Assembly: GCF_035319885.1 (NCBI RefSeq)
Contig: NZ_CP141285.1
Coordinates: 372,001 to 436,000 of the forward strand
Length of the DNA: 64,000 nt
Source: Altererythrobacter sp. H2
GTDB lineage: Bacteria > Pseudomonadota > Alphaproteobacteria > Sphingomonadales > Sphingomonadaceae
Direction: 5' to 3'
Below, piece after piece: positions 34,332 through 41,910 of the stretch. The notes beneath the pieces are model-generated. The model did not search any database and was not told where the DNA came from. It worked only from the letters and a program-made list of their open reading frames with translations. A program made the position numbers and the translations under genes. Position 1 is the first letter of the stretch. Every line of letters starts with the position of its first letter.

Positions 34332-34405
34332 TGGAGGCCCGAGCCGGAATCGAACCGGCGTGCAAGGATTTGCAGTCCTCTGCGTAACCACTCCGCCATC
34401 GGGCC
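34332..34405 (-). tRNA. tRNA-Cys (anticodon GCA)
   Basis: A 74-base gene on the minus strand. Acceptor stem GGCCCGA/TCGGGCC, D-arm with AGTGGTTAC, anticodon stem AGGA/TCCT around loop CTGCAAA with anticodon GCA, T-arm with GGTTCGATTCC, and encoded CCA. It is the first gene of the tRNA-Cys/tRNA-Thr unit. Confidence 0.97.
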
Positions 34406-34438
34406 TCGCCTGCCCCGGCGGGGAGGCAGGAAGCGGCC

Positions 34439-34466
34439 CCCTAGCGGCTCGCCCGCGCCAAGGCAA
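34439..34466 (-). promoter_or_regulatory. promoter of the tRNA-Cys/tRNA-Thr unit
   Basis: On the minus strand TTGCCT (34466-34461) and CTAGGG (34444-34439) are 16 bases apart and lie about 35 bases upstream of tRNA-Cys. This spacing and the CTAGGG-type -10 fit tRNA promoters in this group. It is read by eye. Confidence 0.5.
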
Positions 34467-34545
34467 TCCGCTTTGCTCCGCGATGCTATCGGATGACGCA
34501 ATTTGGGGATGGCGGGGGCGGGGCAATTGGCTATGGCCCGCGGCC

Positions 34546-35319
34546 ATGTCTGTCGCCGAACTCCTTGCCCCGCTCGATGGCCGTGCCGGCCCGATCCACC
34601 TGCCCGCAGCCCAGGAATGGATGCAGGGGCGCACTCTTTATGGCGGCGCCTCGGCATTGCTCGCCTACACCGCTGTCATCCGCGCCTTTCCGGACCTGCC
34701 GCCGCTTCGCGCGGCACAAGTCGCGTTTGTGGGCCCGGTGGGGGACACGGTAACGGTGCGGACCGAAATTGTCCGGGCCGGGCGCAACGTCGTGCAGGTC
34801 CGCAGCGAACTGCTGTGCGACGGCGCGGTGGCGCTCAGTGCGTTCTGGCTGTTCGGCACGGCGCGCGATCCCAATGCGCTCCATGCGCCTGTCGCACTTG
34901 CCCCCTGGCCCGACTTGCCGGACCAATCGCTTGGCAGCGACAAGGGGCCAGCTTTCATCGTCAACAACTTCGAACTGCGCCGGGCGCAAGCAGAACGCGG
35001 CTCCGGTGCCCCGACGGTGCGGCGCTGGTTGCGGCTGAAGCAGCCGACCGGGCTCGACCCCGTTTCCGACCTGGTCCTGCTCGGGGATACGCTGCCGCCC
35101 GGCGCGATGCGGGCTATGCAGCGGCTTGGCCCGATCAGTTCGATCAACTGGTCGTTCAATATCCTTGATCCGGAGCCGCGCACGCAAGATGGCTGGTGGC
35201 TGGGCGAAACCGCCAGCGAATGGGCCGACCACGGCTATTCAAGCGAGCGCCTCCGGCTGTGGAGCGCGGACGGGCGGCAGGTGCTTGCGGGAATGCAGTC
35301 CGTGGCGGTGTTCGGGTAG
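34546..35319 (+). CDS. TesB-like acyl-CoA thioesterase (double hotdog)
   Basis: The product from ATG 34546 has 257 residues. Two hotdog-like halves are visible: residues about 10-110 (QEWMQGRTLYGGASALLAYTA, FVGPVGDTVTVRTEIVRAGRN and VALSAFWLFGTARDP) and about 150-257 (LRLKQPTGLDPVSDLVLLGDTLP and DGWWLGETASEWADHGYSSER). The pattern of a glycine-rich helix in the first half followed by WADHGYSSE in the second is that of the TesB/thioesterase-like superfamily that hydrolyses acyl-CoA. It is next to a crotonase gene (convergent), suggesting fatty acid or side-chain metabolism. The longer frame from 34312 overlaps the tRNA and is rejected. Confidence 0.82.
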   Translation: MSVAELLAPLDGRAGPIHLPAAQEWMQGRTLYGGASALLAYTAVIRAFPDLPPLRAAQVAFVGPVGDTVTVRTEIVRAGRNVVQVRSELLCDGAVALSAFWLFGTARDPNALHAPVALAPWPDLPDQSLGSDKGPAFIVNNFELRRAQAERGSGAPTVRRWLRLKQPTGLDPVSDLVLLGDTLPPGAMRAMQRLGPISSINWSFNILDPEPRTQDGWWLGETASEWADHGYSSERLRLWSADGRQVLAGMQSVAVFG

Positions 35320-35347
35320 AGCCACCTGCGCCACGCCGGGCGCTGCA

Positions 35348-36154
35348 TCACACCTCCTGAAAAGCCGGTTTGCGCCGCTCCATCTCGGCCATCACCGCTT
35401 CTACCTGGTTCTTGGAGCGGATGATGCCGTGCTGTTCGCGGCTTTCCTCCATCAGCAGGGTATCCGTGTCCGCCTCGGGCATCTTGGCCGCGAGCCGCTT
35501 GGCCGCACGGATGGCGTGCGGGTTCTTGCCTGTAATCAGGCGCGCGATTGCCATGGCCCGGTCGAGCGGGTTGTCCTCGACATGGGTCGCCAGGCCCAGG
35601 GCCTGCGCCTCGGCGCCGGAAAATTCGCGGTTGGTGTAGACCAGTTCGCGCAGGACATCATCGCGCACCAGCCCGCGCCACAGGGCGTAGCCGCCCATAT
35701 CGGGCACGAGGCCCCATTTCAGTTCCATGATCGCCATTCGCGTGTCGGGCGCGACCACCCGGATGTCGGCCCCGCTGGCAATCTGCAGGCCGCCGCCAAA
35801 GCACACTCCGTGCACGGCAGCGATCACCGGCACGGGCAGCTTGCGCCATTGCATGGCTACCTGCTGCGCCCGGTTGGCGTTGCCGTGCGTGCGAACGGTC
35901 AGGTCAGGCTCGTCCGGGTCGGGGTTGCGGGCGAAATTGGACAGATCGAGCCCGGCGCAGAACGCCTTGCCTTCCCCCGACAGGACCACTGCCCGCAGCC
36001 CCTTGCGGTCATGCAGCGCATGGCCAGCCTCGATGATCCGCTCGAACATCTGCGGGTCGAGGGCGTTCATCTTGTCGGCGCGGGTCAGGCGGACGTGGGC
36101 AAGCCCGTCTTCAAGGAAATCGATCGCCACGCGTTCATTGGGGGCAAGGTCCAT
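35348..36154 (-). CDS. crotonase/enoyl-CoA hydratase family protein
   Basis: The 268-residue protein has the crotonase core: LAHVRLTRADKMNALDPQMF, GKAFCAGLDLSNFARN for the oxyanion hole, VHGVCFGGGLQIASGADIR, and DTRMAIMELKWGLVPDMGG. The second catalytic glutamate position is kept (MEL), but the first (GGGLQIAS) carries Q where hydratases have E. This pattern resembles crotonases of uncertain substrate. It is the last gene of the leftward cluster that begins with the LuxR-type regulator at 38462, starting five bases after the winged-helix gene. Confidence 0.85.
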   Translation of the reverse strand: MDLAPNERVAIDFLEDGLAHVRLTRADKMNALDPQMFERIIEAGHALHDRKGLRAVVLSGEGKAFCAGLDLSNFARNPDPDEPDLTVRTHGNANRAQQVAMQWRKLPVPVIAAVHGVCFGGGLQIASGADIRVVAPDTRMAIMELKWGLVPDMGGYALWRGLVRDDVLRELVYTNREFSGAEAQALGLATHVEDNPLDRAMAIARLITGKNPHAIRAAKRLAAKMPEADTDTLLMEESREQHGIIRSKNQVEAVMAEMERRKPAFQEV

Positions 36155-36159
36155 GCTGG

Positions 36160-36579
36160 TTATCCGGGTTGTGATTCCTGTCGTTCACCGTTGCCGATCA
36201 GGAGATAACTGTCCAGCGCTTCGCTGGCTGCCGTGGCGGGCAGGACAGGTATCGCTTCGGCATCGAGCCGGTATCCGCCGCCCGGATCTGTCACCACCAG
36301 GCCGGTTATTCCATGCGCGGCAAGCTTGCGCCGCAAGCGGAAGATGTGGACTTCGAGCGTATTGGTCTCCGGCTCATGCCGCAGGCGCCAGACATCGCGC
36401 AGCAGGACGGTGCGGCTGAGGCTCGTGCGTGGTGATTCTGCCAGCCGCCAGAGCAGGCCGAACTCGCGGGGATGGAGGCGCAGCCAGCGATCCTGCAGCC
36501 AGGCATCGCGGTGATAAAGGTCAAGCAGGAGCGGCCCTGCGCTGAGCTGGCGCGGGATCAGGCCGGCCGGAGTGTTCAC
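36160..36579 (-). CDS. winged-helix DNA-binding protein without receiver domain
   Basis: The product is 139 residues if it starts at GTG 36579, which overlaps the RadC-like stop (GTGA), or 149 from ATG 36609. Residues about 30-105 match the OmpR/PhoB C-terminal winged helix: LHPREFGLLWRLAESP, TVLLRDVWRLRHEPETNTLEVHIFRLRRKL, GGGYRLDA. There is no receiver domain, so it is not a normal response regulator. The C-terminal 35 residues are unknown. It is inside a six-gene cluster with a membrane-anchored LuxR-type regulator, so it may take part in the same control. Confidence 0.78.
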   Translation of the reverse strand: MNTPAGLIPRQLSAGPLLLDLYHRDAWLQDRWLRLHPREFGLLWRLAESPRTSLSRTVLLRDVWRLRHEPETNTLEVHIFRLRRKLAAHGITGLVVTDPGGGYRLDAEAIPVLPATAASEALDSYLLIGNGERQESQPG

Positions 36580-37034
36580 AGATAGCCGCCGCCAGCCATG
36601 CTGAAACACCGTCCACGGGCAAAGATGAGATGATCGATCAGCTCGACTTCCAGCGCGGCGCCGAGATCGCGCAGCAGCGCGGTTGATCGAATGTCAGCCG
36701 CGCTCGGGCGGCAATTGCCGGAGGGGTGGTTGTGCGCCAGCAGCAGCCCTCCTGCTCCAAGAGCGAGGGCGCGTTCGAACAGGGGCCGCACCCGGCCGAC
36801 CAGCCCGCCGGTCGCGCCATCCGAGAAAACCTCGTCGAACAGGTAATGGCGCCACTGGTCGCAGTAGATCACCCGAAGCGATTCGCGTCGCGAAAAGGCA
36901 AGGCAGGAATGCAGGTAGGCCAGCAGCGCCGGATCGCAGCTGTCGATCCGATATCCGTGGCGGCCGGACGCAGTGCTGCGGCAAGGGTGGCTCCAGGCGG
37001 ATCGGACTGGCTTGACGGATTCGACCACAGCCAT
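36576..37034 (-). CDS. RadC-like JAB/MPN domain protein
   Basis: The 152-residue product has the RadC metalloprotease-like motif LLAHNHPSGNCRPSAAD (His-x-His-Pro, with an aspartate ten residues later), which is the JAMM/JAB signature. Preceding elements are LRVIYCDQWRHYL and VGRVRPLFERALALGAGGL. The N-terminal helix-hairpin-helix of full-length RadC (about 220 residues) is absent. RadC's role in DNA repair is not established, and JAB domains can remove peptide tags. Its location in a regulatory cluster differs from the usual RadC setting. It is translated just before the winged-helix gene. Confidence 0.82.
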   Translation of the reverse strand: MAVVESVKPVRSAWSHPCRSTASGRHGYRIDSCDPALLAYLHSCLAFSRRESLRVIYCDQWRHYLFDEVFSDGATGGLVGRVRPLFERALALGAGGLLLAHNHPSGNCRPSAADIRSTALLRDLGAALEVELIDHLIFARGRCFSMAGGGYL

Positions 37035-37041
37035 GGCACGG

Positions 37042-37521
37042 TCAGGCCGTTAGGGCCGCGTGCCGCCAGTCGCGATAGGGGCCGTGCCGACGTTGGCGCT
37101 GGACATGGGCCCCTATCCCGCAGGCCAGTATGACCAGCTGCAGGTACGACGGCGCGACTACCAGTATGCTGTAGGCAATCGGCGTGATCTGGGTGAACGA
37201 ATCGCGCGCGATATGGGCGTTGACGGCAATCAGCTGGCAGGCGGCCAGACCCATCGGATAGAGCCGGTTGGCCCGCAACGCGATCGGCACGATTGCGGCA
37301 AGGACGGCGATATCCAGGGCAAAGTGCCAGCCGTCCACGGTTTCAAGCTCGATCGCGGGCGTTACGAGAAGGTGATAGAGCCGGTCAGCCACGAACATCC
37401 CCACGAAGGCCCAGGCGCAGGCCTTCTCGGGCCCGCCTCCTCTCCGCCACGCCCAGACGGCCAGTATTGCAAACAGGGCCATCTGGATCACGAAGCGATA
37501 GGGGAAGGCGAGGATGTCCAT
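37042..37521 (-). CDS. multi-pass membrane protein of unknown function
   Basis: The 159-residue protein has about five hydrophobic segments, starting at FVIQMALFAILAVWAW and continuing through IAVLAAIVPIALRA and LQLVILACGIGAHV. Both termini are rich in basic residues (RRGGGPEK after the first segment, and HVQRQRRHGPYRDWRH at the end), consistent with cytoplasmic positive charges. No conserved motif is recognised. It lies seven bases before the RadC-like gene and five bases after the small helical protein gene. Confidence 0.7.
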   Translation of the reverse strand: MDILAFPYRFVIQMALFAILAVWAWRRGGGPEKACAWAFVGMFVADRLYHLLVTPAIELETVDGWHFALDIAVLAAIVPIALRANRLYPMGLAACQLIAVNAHIARDSFTQITPIAYSILVVAPSYLQLVILACGIGAHVQRQRRHGPYRDWRHAALTA

Positions 37522-37526
37522 CGCGA

Positions 37527-37886
37527 TCAGGCGTGCTCTGGAACGCCGCTTGCGGGCGCGGCTTGCGGGCGGGCCTGATCGGGCAGGCTGCCCTCCAGCG
37601 GCGTGATGATCTGTTCGTCGGGGCCGCAGACGATCCGGGCGACGTCGTTCAGATCCCCGTGCACCCGGAAGATGTTGCTGGACATGGACACGGCCTGGCT
37701 TTCGGCCTGGACCAGCCGCATGATCGCGCGCTGGCCGATATCGACCGGCACGTCGGGGTTCTGGCGGGCGAGCAGCATGGCTTGCTTGAGGCGGGCGAGG
37801 GCGATCATCGCCTCATCCGACACGGCCTCTGCCTCCCGGATCAGTTTGCGAAGGGTGAGGGCGTCTGCCCCGATCTTGTCCGACAT
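37527..37886 (-). CDS. small helical protein of unknown function
   Basis: The start at ATG 37886 gives 119 residues (GTG 37892 gives 121). The first 70 residues look helical and charged (LTLRKLIREAEAVSDEAMIALARLKQAMLLARQ). A short segment IFRVHGDLNDVARIVCGPDEQII follows and then a proline/alanine-rich tail. No family is recognised. It sits between the LuxR-type regulator gene (42-49 bases upstream) and the membrane protein gene, so it may be an accessory or ligand-type partner of the regulator. Confidence 0.68.
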   Translation of the reverse strand: MSDKIGADALTLRKLIREAEAVSDEAMIALARLKQAMLLARQNPDVPVDIGQRAIMRLVQAESQAVSMSSNIFRVHGDLNDVARIVCGPDEQIITPLEGSLPDQARPQAAPASGVPEHA

Positions 37887-37934
37887 GGTCACATCCCGCT
37901 TCTGCGCCAGCTGCGCCCGCTCGATGGCGCGCCG

Positions 37935-38462
37935 CTATGGAGCTTCGGGGACGACGACTTCAGTCCCTGCGAGCGCCTCGCTCACGGTGAGTGCTGCCGT
38001 CATCACCAGCAGGACTACGGCAACGATGCCGACGGTCAGGCCAGTGATGACGGCGAGGCGAAAGAGGACAGCGTTCTCGCCGTTGAGCACCCCGGGGACT
38101 ACCCGGGGCTCGTGCTGGACAGACCATGGCGCCTCGATCGCAAGTGGCGCCACATCTGCCAGCACGAATTCCCCGGGTGCGACCCGGTCTTCTGGTTGCG
38201 GCAGATCTGCAGGCTCCGGCAGGTGAGAATTTCTGTATGCAGGTTTTCTGGAGGGCTGTGCGCCGGTGCTTCGCGCGCGCTCCACCAGTTCGCCCAGCGA
38301 TTCCACGGCGTAAATATCCTTGAGCGCCCGGATGTGCTGGTTGACCCGGCTTTCCGATACCCCGAGTTCGGCAGCGATTACCTTGATCGGCACGCGCCGG
38401 TCGAGCCGTTCGAGGACGGCGCGCTGTTTTTCCGTCAGCCGGGGGCTCTGGCTGGCAGGCAT
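37935..38462 (-). CDS. LuxR-type HTH protein with C-terminal membrane anchor
   Basis: The 175-residue protein has an N-terminal LuxR C-terminal-type helix-turn-helix (residues 8-62: LTEKQRAVLERLDRR, VIAAELGVSESRVNQHIRAL, YAVESLGELV). A proline-rich linker of about 65 residues follows, and a single membrane segment at about residues 132-157 (FRLAVITGLTVGIVAVVLL). A short tail (SEALAGTEVVVPEAP) ends it, probably periplasmic. There is no ligand-binding or receiver domain. The arrangement resembles a membrane-tethered regulator such as ToxR or CadC, but with a LuxR HTH. It heads the six-gene leftward cluster. Confidence 0.8.
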   Translation of the reverse strand: MPASQSPRLTEKQRAVLERLDRRVPIKVIAAELGVSESRVNQHIRALKDIYAVESLGELVERARSTGAQPSRKPAYRNSHLPEPADLPQPEDRVAPGEFVLADVAPLAIEAPWSVQHEPRVVPGVLNGENAVLFRLAVITGLTVGIVAVVLLVMTAALTVSEALAGTEVVVPEAP

Positions 38463-38543
38463 GGGCGGTCTCCTGTTGCCGCCGCAGGGTAAGTCACTCG
38501 GTAACTTTACGCAAACCTTGCGGCACCGGCGCCCCGGCGGGGC

Positions 38544-39743
38544 TCAGGCCGCGCCGGCATTGATCCCCAGCGAGGCGAAATAGCGCCGGATGTTGCGCGC
38601 CGCCTGGCGCAGCCGCTGCTCGTTCTCGACCATGGCAATCCGGACATAGCCCTCGCCATCCTCGCCGTAGCCGACCCCCGGGGCCACCGCGACATCGGCA
38701 TGGACCAGCAACTGCTTGGAGAACTCGAGGCTGCCCATTTCCCTGAGGGCAGGGGGCAAGGGGGCCCAGGCGAACATGCTGGCCGGCGGCGGCGGAATGT
38801 CCCATCCGGCCCGCCCGAACGCCTCGACCATCACGTCGCGCCGCTTGTGATAGAGCTGCCGGTTCTGCTCGACAATGTCTTGCGGGCCGTTGAGCGCGGC
38901 GCAGGCAGCCGCCTGAATCGGCGTGAAGGCCCCGTAATCGAGGTAGCTTTTCACCCGGGTCATGGCCGCGATCAGCGCCTGATTGCCGACGGCAAAACCC
39001 ATCCGCCAGCCTGCCATGGAATAGGTCTTCGACATCGACGTGAATTCGACCGCCACGTCTTTCGCGCCCTTGACCTGCATGATCGACGGCGTCGGGTTCC
39101 CGTCGAAATAGAGTTCGGAGTAGGCCAGGTCCGACAGGATCCAGACCTTGTTCTCGCGCGCCCAGGCCACCAGCCGTTCGTAGAAGGCAAGGTCCACTGT
39201 TTCCGCCGTGGGGTTGGACGGGTAGTTGACCACCAGCAGGCTGGGGCGCGGCACGGTGAAGGCCATGGCCCGCTCCAGGCTGCGGAAGTAGTTTTCGTCG
39301 GGCGTGGTCGGCACGCTGCGGATCGTGGCCCCGGCGATGATGAAGCCGAAGGTGTGGATCGGATAGCTCGGGTTGGGCGCCAACACGACGTCGCCCGGTG
39401 CGGTGATCGCAGTGGCAAGACTGGCCAGACCCTCCTTCGAGCCCATGGTGACCACCACCTCACGCTCGGGGTCGAGCTCCACGCCAAAGCGGCGGGCGTA
39501 GTAGTTGGCCTGAGCGCGGCGCAGGCCGGGAATGCCCTTGGACTGCGAATAGCCGTGGGCATCGGGCTTGGCCGCCACTTCGCATAGCTTGTCGATCACG
39601 TGCTGGGGCGGGGGCTGGTCAGGATTGCCCATGCCGAGGTCGATGATATCCCGCCCGGACTGGCGGGCCGCGTGGCGCATCGTGTTCACCTCGGCGATCA
39701 CGTACGGCGGCAGGCGCTTCATGCGGTAGAATTCGGTATCCAT
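38544..39743 (-). CDS. AlaC/DapL-like PLP aminotransferase (class I/II)
   Basis: The 399-residue enzyme has the fold type I aminotransferase core: VVTMGSKEGLASLATAI, LAPNPSYPIHTFGFIIAG, VVNYPSNPTAETVD, DLAYSELYFDG, and the PLP lysine in FTSMSKTYSMAGWRMGF. The arginine for the substrate carboxylate is in EGYVRIAMVEN. The closest relatives are the alanine aminotransferase AlaC and LL-diaminopimelate aminotransferase-like proteins, which many alphaproteobacteria annotate as LL-diaminopimelate aminotransferase. Substrate choice cannot be decided from sequence alone. It is divergent from phaC. Confidence 0.88.
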   Translation of the reverse strand: MDTEFYRMKRLPPYVIAEVNTMRHAARQSGRDIIDLGMGNPDQPPPQHVIDKLCEVAAKPDAHGYSQSKGIPGLRRAQANYYARRFGVELDPEREVVVTMGSKEGLASLATAITAPGDVVLAPNPSYPIHTFGFIIAGATIRSVPTTPDENYFRSLERAMAFTVPRPSLLVVNYPSNPTAETVDLAFYERLVAWARENKVWILSDLAYSELYFDGNPTPSIMQVKGAKDVAVEFTSMSKTYSMAGWRMGFAVGNQALIAAMTRVKSYLDYGAFTPIQAAACAALNGPQDIVEQNRQLYHKRRDVMVEAFGRAGWDIPPPPASMFAWAPLPPALREMGSLEFSKQLLVHADVAVAPGVGYGEDGEGYVRIAMVENEQRLRQAARNIRRYFASLGINAGAA

Positions 39744-39783
39744 CGACTTTTCTCGGATTCAGGTCTTGGTTGCGGTATCTCGG

Positions 39784-39812
39784 GTGCAGCGACGCTTCAG
39801 GAGCCGCTGCAC
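39784..39812. promoter_or_regulatory. 8-bp inverted repeat upstream of phaC
   Basis: GTGCAGCG (39784-39791) and CGCTGCAC (39805-39812) form a perfect inverted repeat with a 13-base spacer, in the 185-base gap between the aminotransferase and phaC. Both arms contain TGCA-like cores also found in the phasin operators, so binding by the same repressor is possible but unproven. Confidence 0.35.
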
Positions 39813-39928
39813 GGCGCGCTACCGCACGATGCATACGAATCCTAGGAGAATAGCGGTCGCAGAGGAAAGCGATTTTCGCTATTGCCCCATGGCATTGCCG
39901 CTTGGTGCAGGACTTGGGAGCTTCGCAG

Positions 39929-41788
39929 ATGGCCGGACGTCAGGACCCCTTCGGTGCCCTGTTTGACATGCAGGGCGAAGCCATGCGGGAAATGTTTGCC
40001 GGTGTCGGACTGACAGGCCCGGACGCCGGCGCCGCAGCGTCCGGGCAAGACGGGCAGGGTGATCAATCCGCGTGGCTGGGCGTGGCGGGGCAGCTCCAGT
40101 CGATGTGGCTGTCGTTCCTTGCGGAAAAGGGGATGGATGGCACCGGCGTGCCCAATCCGCTCGATCCGGCGCAGTTCCTGCTGATGACTCAGGGCTGGGC
40201 CAAGGCTGCACCTTTCCAGCCGGAAGCCATGCAGCAGCTCGTGCAGGACGGGATGGATCTGTGGCAGGGTGTGCTCGGCTCCATGCTGGGCAAGAGTGAA
40301 CCGGCCGCCAGTCTGCCGCGCAAGGATCGCCGCTTCGCTGACCCGGCCTGGACCGGGCACCCCGCATACACCCTGCTGCATCAGACTTACCTGATGGTGG
40401 CTGATTATCTGGTCAAGGCGGCCAGAGATGTCGACGGCGTGCCGGACGAGGGCAAGGCGCAGCTGCGGTTTGCCACTCAGGCGCTGGTCGATGCCATGAG
40501 CCCGGACAATTTCCTTGCCACCAATCCCGTGGTGCTCAAGCGCACGATCGAGACCGGCGGGCAGAACCTGGTCAAGGGGCTGGGCCACCTGATCAACGAT
40601 CTCAGGCGCGGGCAACTGACCCACACCGATGCCGAAGCGTTTACGCTGGGCGAAAACCTGGCTGCCACGCCGGGCAAGGTGGTGCACGAGACGCGGCTCT
40701 TCCAGCTTATCCAGTACACACCCACCACCGACAAGGTTCTGGCGACCCCGCTGGTGATCTTCCCGCCGTGGATCAACCGGTTCTACATTCTCGACCTGAC
40801 GCCCAAGAAGAGCTTCATCAAGTGGGCGGTCGATCAGGGTGTGAGCGTGTTCGTGGTCAGCTGGAAATCGGCCGATGCGAGCCTGGCTGACGTGGAATGG
40901 GATGATTACATCCGGGCCCAGATCGAAACGATCGACTTTGTCCGCGCCCGGCTCGACGTGCCCGCAGTCCACGCAATCGGCTATTGCGTGGCAGGCACGA
41001 CGCTGGCGGCAACCCTGGCTATTCTGGCGCGGCGGGGCGAGGCGGAGAAAGTCCGCTCGGCCACGTTCTTCACCGCCCAGGTCGATTTCGAGCGGGCGGG
41101 CGAGCTGCTCAATTTCATCGACGACAAGCAGATGGAGCTGATCGGCTCGCTCTCGCCGGACGGCTATCTCGACGGGCGGTTCCTGGCAGCGACCTTCAAT
41201 TCCTTGCGCGGCAAGGACCTGATCTGGAACTATGTCGTCAACAACTACCTGCTGGGGGAGGATTATCCGGCGTTCGACCTGCTTCACTGGAACGGGGATG
41301 TCACCAACCTGCCCGCGCGCTGGCATCTGGCCTACCTGCGCGATCTCTACCGCGACAACAAGCTGGTCAAGCCTGATGCCATGAGCGCGGATGGCACGCC
41401 GATCGACCTCGGGCTGGTCGAGACGCCGAGCTATGTCCAGGCTGGCAAGGAAGACCATATTGCGCCCGCTGAAAGCGTGTGGCGGATTACCGAGCATTTC
41501 AGTGGCGACGTCACGTTCCTGCTGGCCGGGTCAGGCCACATCGCGGGTGTGGTCAACCCGCCCGCAGCGGGCAAGTACCAGTACTGGACCGGCGACAGCA
41601 AAGCCGGGTCGCTCAAGGAATTCGTGGCGGGCGCGACCGAGCATCCGGGCAGCTGGTGGCCCAATTGGCTTGCCTGGCTGTGCAACCTGGACGGGACAAC
41701 CGTGGCTGCCAAGGGCAAGCGGGTGCCGGGCGGCAAGGGTGACAGCGTGATCGAGGATGCGCCTGGGCGCTACGTCAAGACCCGGTAA
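39929..41788 (+). CDS. phaC: class I polyhydroxyalkanoate synthase
   Basis: PhaC polymerises (R)-3-hydroxyacyl-CoA into PHA granules. ATG 39929 after GGGAG gives 619 residues, normal for class I. The lipase-like box is HAIGYCVAGTTLA with catalytic C353. Conserved PhaC segments include PPWINRFYILDLTPKKSFIKW, VSWKSADASLADVEWDDY and the catalytic histidine in GHIAGVVNPPAAGKYQYW. A less conserved N-terminal domain of about 190 residues precedes the alpha/beta hydrolase. The phasin gene is 122 bases downstream with its own promoter. phaA, phaB and the regulator phaR are not in the window. Confidence 0.96.
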   Translation: MAGRQDPFGALFDMQGEAMREMFAGVGLTGPDAGAAASGQDGQGDQSAWLGVAGQLQSMWLSFLAEKGMDGTGVPNPLDPAQFLLMTQGWAKAAPFQPEAMQQLVQDGMDLWQGVLGSMLGKSEPAASLPRKDRRFADPAWTGHPAYTLLHQTYLMVADYLVKAARDVDGVPDEGKAQLRFATQALVDAMSPDNFLATNPVVLKRTIETGGQNLVKGLGHLINDLRRGQLTHTDAEAFTLGENLAATPGKVVHETRLFQLIQYTPTTDKVLATPLVIFPPWINRFYILDLTPKKSFIKWAVDQGVSVFVVSWKSADASLADVEWDDYIRAQIETIDFVRARLDVPAVHAIGYCVAGTTLAATLAILARRGEAEKVRSATFFTAQVDFERAGELLNFIDDKQMELIGSLSPDGYLDGRFLAATFNSLRGKDLIWNYVVNNYLLGEDYPAFDLLHWNGDVTNLPARWHLAYLRDLYRDNKLVKPDAMSADGTPIDLGLVETPSYVQAGKEDHIAPAESVWRITEHFSGDVTFLLAGSGHIAGVVNPPAAGKYQYWTGDSKAGSLKEFVAGATEHPGSWWPNWLAWLCNLDGTTVAAKGKRVPGGKGDSVIEDAPGRYVKTR

Positions 41789-41808
41789 TTCTGAGGCAAT
41801 CCGGATTA

Positions 41809-41823
41809 TTGTGCACTGCACAA
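41809..41823. promoter_or_regulatory. PhaR-like operator box 1 upstream of the phasin promoter
   Basis: TTGTGCACTGCACAA is a perfect palindrome with seven-base arms around C41816. It lies just upstream of the -35 box. PhaR repressors of phasins bind TGC/GCA-rich palindromes in Rhodobacter and Paracoccus, so this is a fitting candidate. Confidence 0.6.
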
Positions 41824-41830
41824 AAAACCC

Positions 41831-41858
41831 TTGACTTGGGCTTGCGAACGACTATTTT
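41831..41858 (+). promoter_or_regulatory. phasin promoter
   Basis: TTGACT (41831-41836) and TATTTT (41853-41858) are separated by 16 bases, one of the clearest sigma-70-type promoters in the window. Box 1 is upstream and box 2 overlaps the -10 end. The start of transcription would be near 41865. Confidence 0.7.
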
Positions 41859-41871
41859 GTGCACTGCAACA
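41857..41871. promoter_or_regulatory. PhaR-like operator box 2 overlapping the phasin -10
   Basis: TTGTGCACTGCAACA is a near copy of box 1 (arms match at six of seven positions). Its start overlaps the -10 box and it covers the likely transcription start. Binding here would block transcription. Confidence 0.6.
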
Positions 41872-41910
41872 TAAAGGGCTTCGGCCCGCAGAGCACAGGA
41901 TACCCGCACG

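Noticed and set aside
34312-34545. N-terminal extension of the thioesterase across the tRNA-Cys region
   Set aside because: It would translate the antisense of a tRNA gene; ATG 34546 matches the family start.
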